This document shows, in pieces, positions 61,060 to 64,000 of a stretch of 64,000 nucleotides of DNA. The translations under genes and the position numbers were made by a program. Numbering within the stretch: the first letter of the stretch is position 1; each line of letters starts with the position of its first letter. The DNA lies in assembly GCA_037576215.1 (NCBI GenBank), contig JBANDB010000018.1, positions 62,001-126,000 of the forward strand, given 5' to 3'. The notes under the pieces were generated by a model. The model saw nothing but the letters and a program-made list of their open reading frames with translations, was not told the origin of the DNA and made no database searches. The DNA comes from Armillaria gallica (taxonomy: Eukaryota; Basidiomycota; Agaricomycetes; Agaricales; Physalacriaceae).

Positions 61060-63735
61060 TCATAGGGTGTATCGATATCCACTCCATTTGTCGCCTTTCT
61101 CCATCTTTGCCTCGCTGACAGTAGCAAATCGGCCATTCTCCTCAGGCACCTTCTCAGTAGAGTCGCCAATAACCTCGTCCCTTTCTCCCCGCTCTCGTTT
61201 CTTGTTCTCCCTTTTCAGAAGGATAAGGTATACGATAGAAAACACCGCGCCGATGCCGAGGTACAGAAGTACCAAACCTATATGCCTTTGAGCCGTCTGT
61301 CTGATACCAGCGCAAAATATACGTACCATGTCCTGTTATACGAAACAAAAATGTCAACCAATGGACTAACACCAAAGAGAAACTTTACCAAGGGGGTACC
61401 AGGGCATATTATCGGCACGGTACTACAAAGAAAAGAGTTAATTAAGACTGAGTATGATAAGTGGCATACATACCACGTTTGCACTGACGGCGCCATTCAG
61501 GTTCCCGCTGTAGGTTAGGTCAGTTTTCGAAGAAACCTATAATTATGGAGGACGGACAGGCTGATCACCATCGCCAACGTAACGCCCCGCTTGTAGGCTC
61601 CTTCGACATTATTAGATAGCCAAGCGCTGCGCAACAGGATTAGATGATGTATATGGTTATTGAAAAAGAAAAAGGCTTACATGGTATTTGCTGGAAGAGC
61701 AGCAAAATTGTTCAGTAGAGATTGAGTACTGGCGAAGCCTGAGATCTCGATACTCACGATTAATGGGGAATACCCCGCTGTCAAGCCCGAGTCAGCGACA
61801 ACATAGCCAATGCAGAAGCGTTGACGTACCAGGCAGCAAGGTATACAGCAAAATACGACAGTGCCGCATTCCTTGATACAATGAGGATAATGTATCCTGT
61901 GGCACCTACCCAGGTCACTGGTTAATGCAAGTAACCGGTAAAAAGAACTGGACAAATGTACCAATACCAAAGAAGACGCTTTATGGACCAGTTACTTATG
62001 ACTTCAATTTGATCATAAAGCGGATTTCACTCACAGATTGAAATAACTGCGTCGTCCACATCTGTCAGCGGAGAAGCCAACGATGCACGTTACGATGCAA
62101 GCGAGTGCATAAACAGGCACTGCCAGAAGGTTCGCTTGTGTCGCTTCATAACCTGTAAATACGGTCAACCTCTTCGCTGAGCGGAGGAGTGAATAAACAG
62201 AACCTAGCTAATAGAGAAAGAAGGAGTCAGCAGCCAAGAATGTACTTGATCAACATAATACTCGCCTGATGAATGATGGACGGTAAAAACAAGGAGAACG
62301 TATGCATTGGCATAGAGGCACCAGCAAAGATCAATACTATTTCTAGTTAGTATACTGAACCAGACGCGGTGGAAGAAATCATAGCTTACCTCCAATCCAG
62401 GTCTTCCAATCAAGGAAGCTCTGCTTTATATATTTCACCTGGAATTCCTCGCCGTTTGCGCTGAACTGGTCGTCTCCTTGCAACCGGCGGACGACAACTG
62501 TCCGTTCTTTTTCAGAAAGAAATTTGGCTGTGTCTGGGAAGTCCTGGATGATCCAAAACGAAGCGACGCCAGCGACCACCGTGACAAGACCTTCAAGAAT
62601 GCTGAACCATGTGTTTGTGAGAGTAGGAAGATAAGGAGGAGCAGGGTCAACTCACAAGATCCACGCCCAAGCAGGCATTCCGCCAACTCCTTCCATGTTT
62701 GAGATAGCAGCCTGCCATCTATGTAAGAAATAGACCGGAAATTGGTTCAATACTCACCGCTAGCAAGCCTCCAAAAGCTCCGGATACAGTAGCAGCAGAA
62801 AAGAAGACAGCCGCCCGAACGCCAAACTCAGATCGTTTATACCAGCTAAAGTCATTGGTTGAGATTTCCGATAGAATAGCAGCTACGCACCAAGATAGGT
62901 AATAGTTGATACCAGGAAACAAACCGGCTTCGAATGTTCCAAGCAGCCACCGCACACCTTCATTACGAATATGTTCATCGAATCAAGCGACAAATAGATG
63001 ATAGTTACCTAACAGGCTGCCATAATTATGCACCAGACCTTGAACGGTCTGATAAACTTTCAGCATTAAGACCGCCATTTCAGTGGCCCGCTTACCATAG
63101 TTACACCCCAGAGAAGAATGAGAGTTGACAGCCAGATGGAAGGGCGAAGACGTTTCAGAAGGATGTTGGACGGTACCTTGTATGAAATCTGTCAGTTGAA
63201 AGGGTCATTGCCACGACCTCGATATATGCTACCTCAAAAAGGGCATAACTAAGTAACAATCAGCTCCGGGTCATCGTAAGCTATAATGCAAGGGAGGACT
63301 TGCCTGAAAAAGAATATCGTCAATGCGATGAGGTATTGATTATCCGAGATATGCAGATCTTCTTCGAAATGATAGAGCTGGAGGAACAAGGTCACATCAA
63401 ATTACTTTCCTTTATGGCGCATTCATACCTTGGCGCTACATAGACGTTTTGAAAAATTAGAAAATCGCCTAGAAGGAACGAACGTGAACACACTTGGCAA
63501 TGCTTGTGCGGTCCAAGAAACTCAGCAGGTATAGGAAAGACAGCCAGGGCACCAAAGCGATATCAAGCTTCCGCAGGAGCTTTCTTTCATCTACGTCGCT
63601 GACGTCAATATGAGCATTGTACAAGCTCACACTGCTGTTATCGAAGGAGCCTGCTTTCTGAGATGCAACCGAAGAGATCATAGACTCCGAGTCGGTGGTA
63701 TCGGCGGGCAGCGCGCAAAGGCGTGTGCTGGTCAT
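61060..63735 (-). CDS. MFS transporter, anion:cation symporter (Dal5/Tna1-like) family
   Basis: A second multi-exon ACS-family permease. It starts MTSTRLCALPADTTDSESMI. The core segments are recognisable: DERKLLRKLDIALVPWLSFL then YLLSFLDRTSIAK; RWLLGTFEAGLFPGINYYLS; RSEFGVRAAVFFSAATVSGA; the Trp-rich WAWIFILEGLVTVVAG; and the linker DFPDTAKFLSEKERTVVVRR. The C-terminal exon is charged (KRENKKRERGERDEVIGDST) and ends SGYRYTL at 61060. The open frame extends upstream to 63813, but with no ATG before 63735. Substrate unknown; relatives carry nicotinate, allantoate, pantothenate or other carboxylates. Most junctions were not individually resolved. Confidence 0.8.
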
Positions 63736-64000
63736 TCTTCCAGAAGCGTCTTTGAATGCACGACGTTGTTCTGTAGGCGTTATTATGTGATAGATAGGCT
63801 GGAGTAGAAACACCGACAGGTTGATCGTTGAAGCTGCACTTGACGCCGAGAATCGTAATCGCGTTGTGTGGATAGCGTGTTCAAGGAGGAAAGAGTGTTG
63901 TGCAAAGGAACTTGAGGTTGATATGAGAATATTGAAAAGCGAGAGAGGTTGGGAGACCTACTGTGTTACCAAGAGAGCGGATAGTATAATGAGCGACGCG

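Overview
The window is nuclear DNA of a filamentous basidiomycete, almost certainly an agaricomycete. Genes are broken by many introns of about 45-60 nt, nearly all GT-AG. The families present (a Dnmt5-type DNA methyltransferase, BTB/POZ expansion genes, a GH7 cellobiohydrolase, a GH35 beta-galactosidase, a hybrid histidine kinase, a Reg1-like phosphatase regulator) fit a lignocellulose-using mushroom-type fungus. All calls come from reading translations and splice signals by eye; no database search was run.

Layout. 1-6.7 kb: an ATP-dependent Dnmt5 methyltransferase (minus strand, helicase C-terminus cut off by the window edge). 6.9-9.75 kb: a CTD-interacting-domain (CID) protein and, divergently, a two-exon PET117-like cytochrome oxidase assembly gene. 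9.75-13 kb: gene-poor. 13-16.5 kb: a Reg1-like PP1 regulator. 17.5-21.7 kb: two BTB/POZ paralogues, the first frameshifted, flanking ornithine carbamoyltransferase. 21.7-25.2 kb: an accessory segment with a frame-broken P-loop gene and a RecQ-like helicase relic, bounded by two diverged copies of a short repeat. 25.6-31.2 kb: a pericentrin/Pcp1-like spindle pole body coiled coil. 31.4-36.4 kb: cardiolipin synthase, an MFS anion permease and orotate phosphoribosyltransferase. 36.4-40 kb: gene-poor. 40-44.6 kb: two RING-finger coiled-coil genes. 45.5-49.6 kb: a membrane hybrid histidine kinase. 50.3-51 kb: ribosomal protein uL5. 52.4-59.4 kb: a GH7 and a GH35 enzyme side by side. 59.5-60.8 kb: a HIRIP3-like histone chaperone. 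61-63.7 kb: a second MFS permease.

Most genes are unrelated housekeeping neighbours. The GH7-GH35 pair is a small carbohydrate-degrading block, and the BTB genes and the P-loop/RecQ segment look like fast-turnover accessory DNA.

The strongest unusual signals are: (i) a Dnmt5 that starts with a textbook PCNA-interacting (PIP) box where the Cryptococcus enzyme has a chromodomain; (ii) an apparent AT-AC intron splitting the codon right after the phospho-accepting histidine of the histidine kinase, which alone restores the H-box; (iii) four GC-AG introns, all with a GCAAGT donor; and (iv) two one-base frame breaks in poly-A runs that hint at homopolymer undercalling in the assembly.
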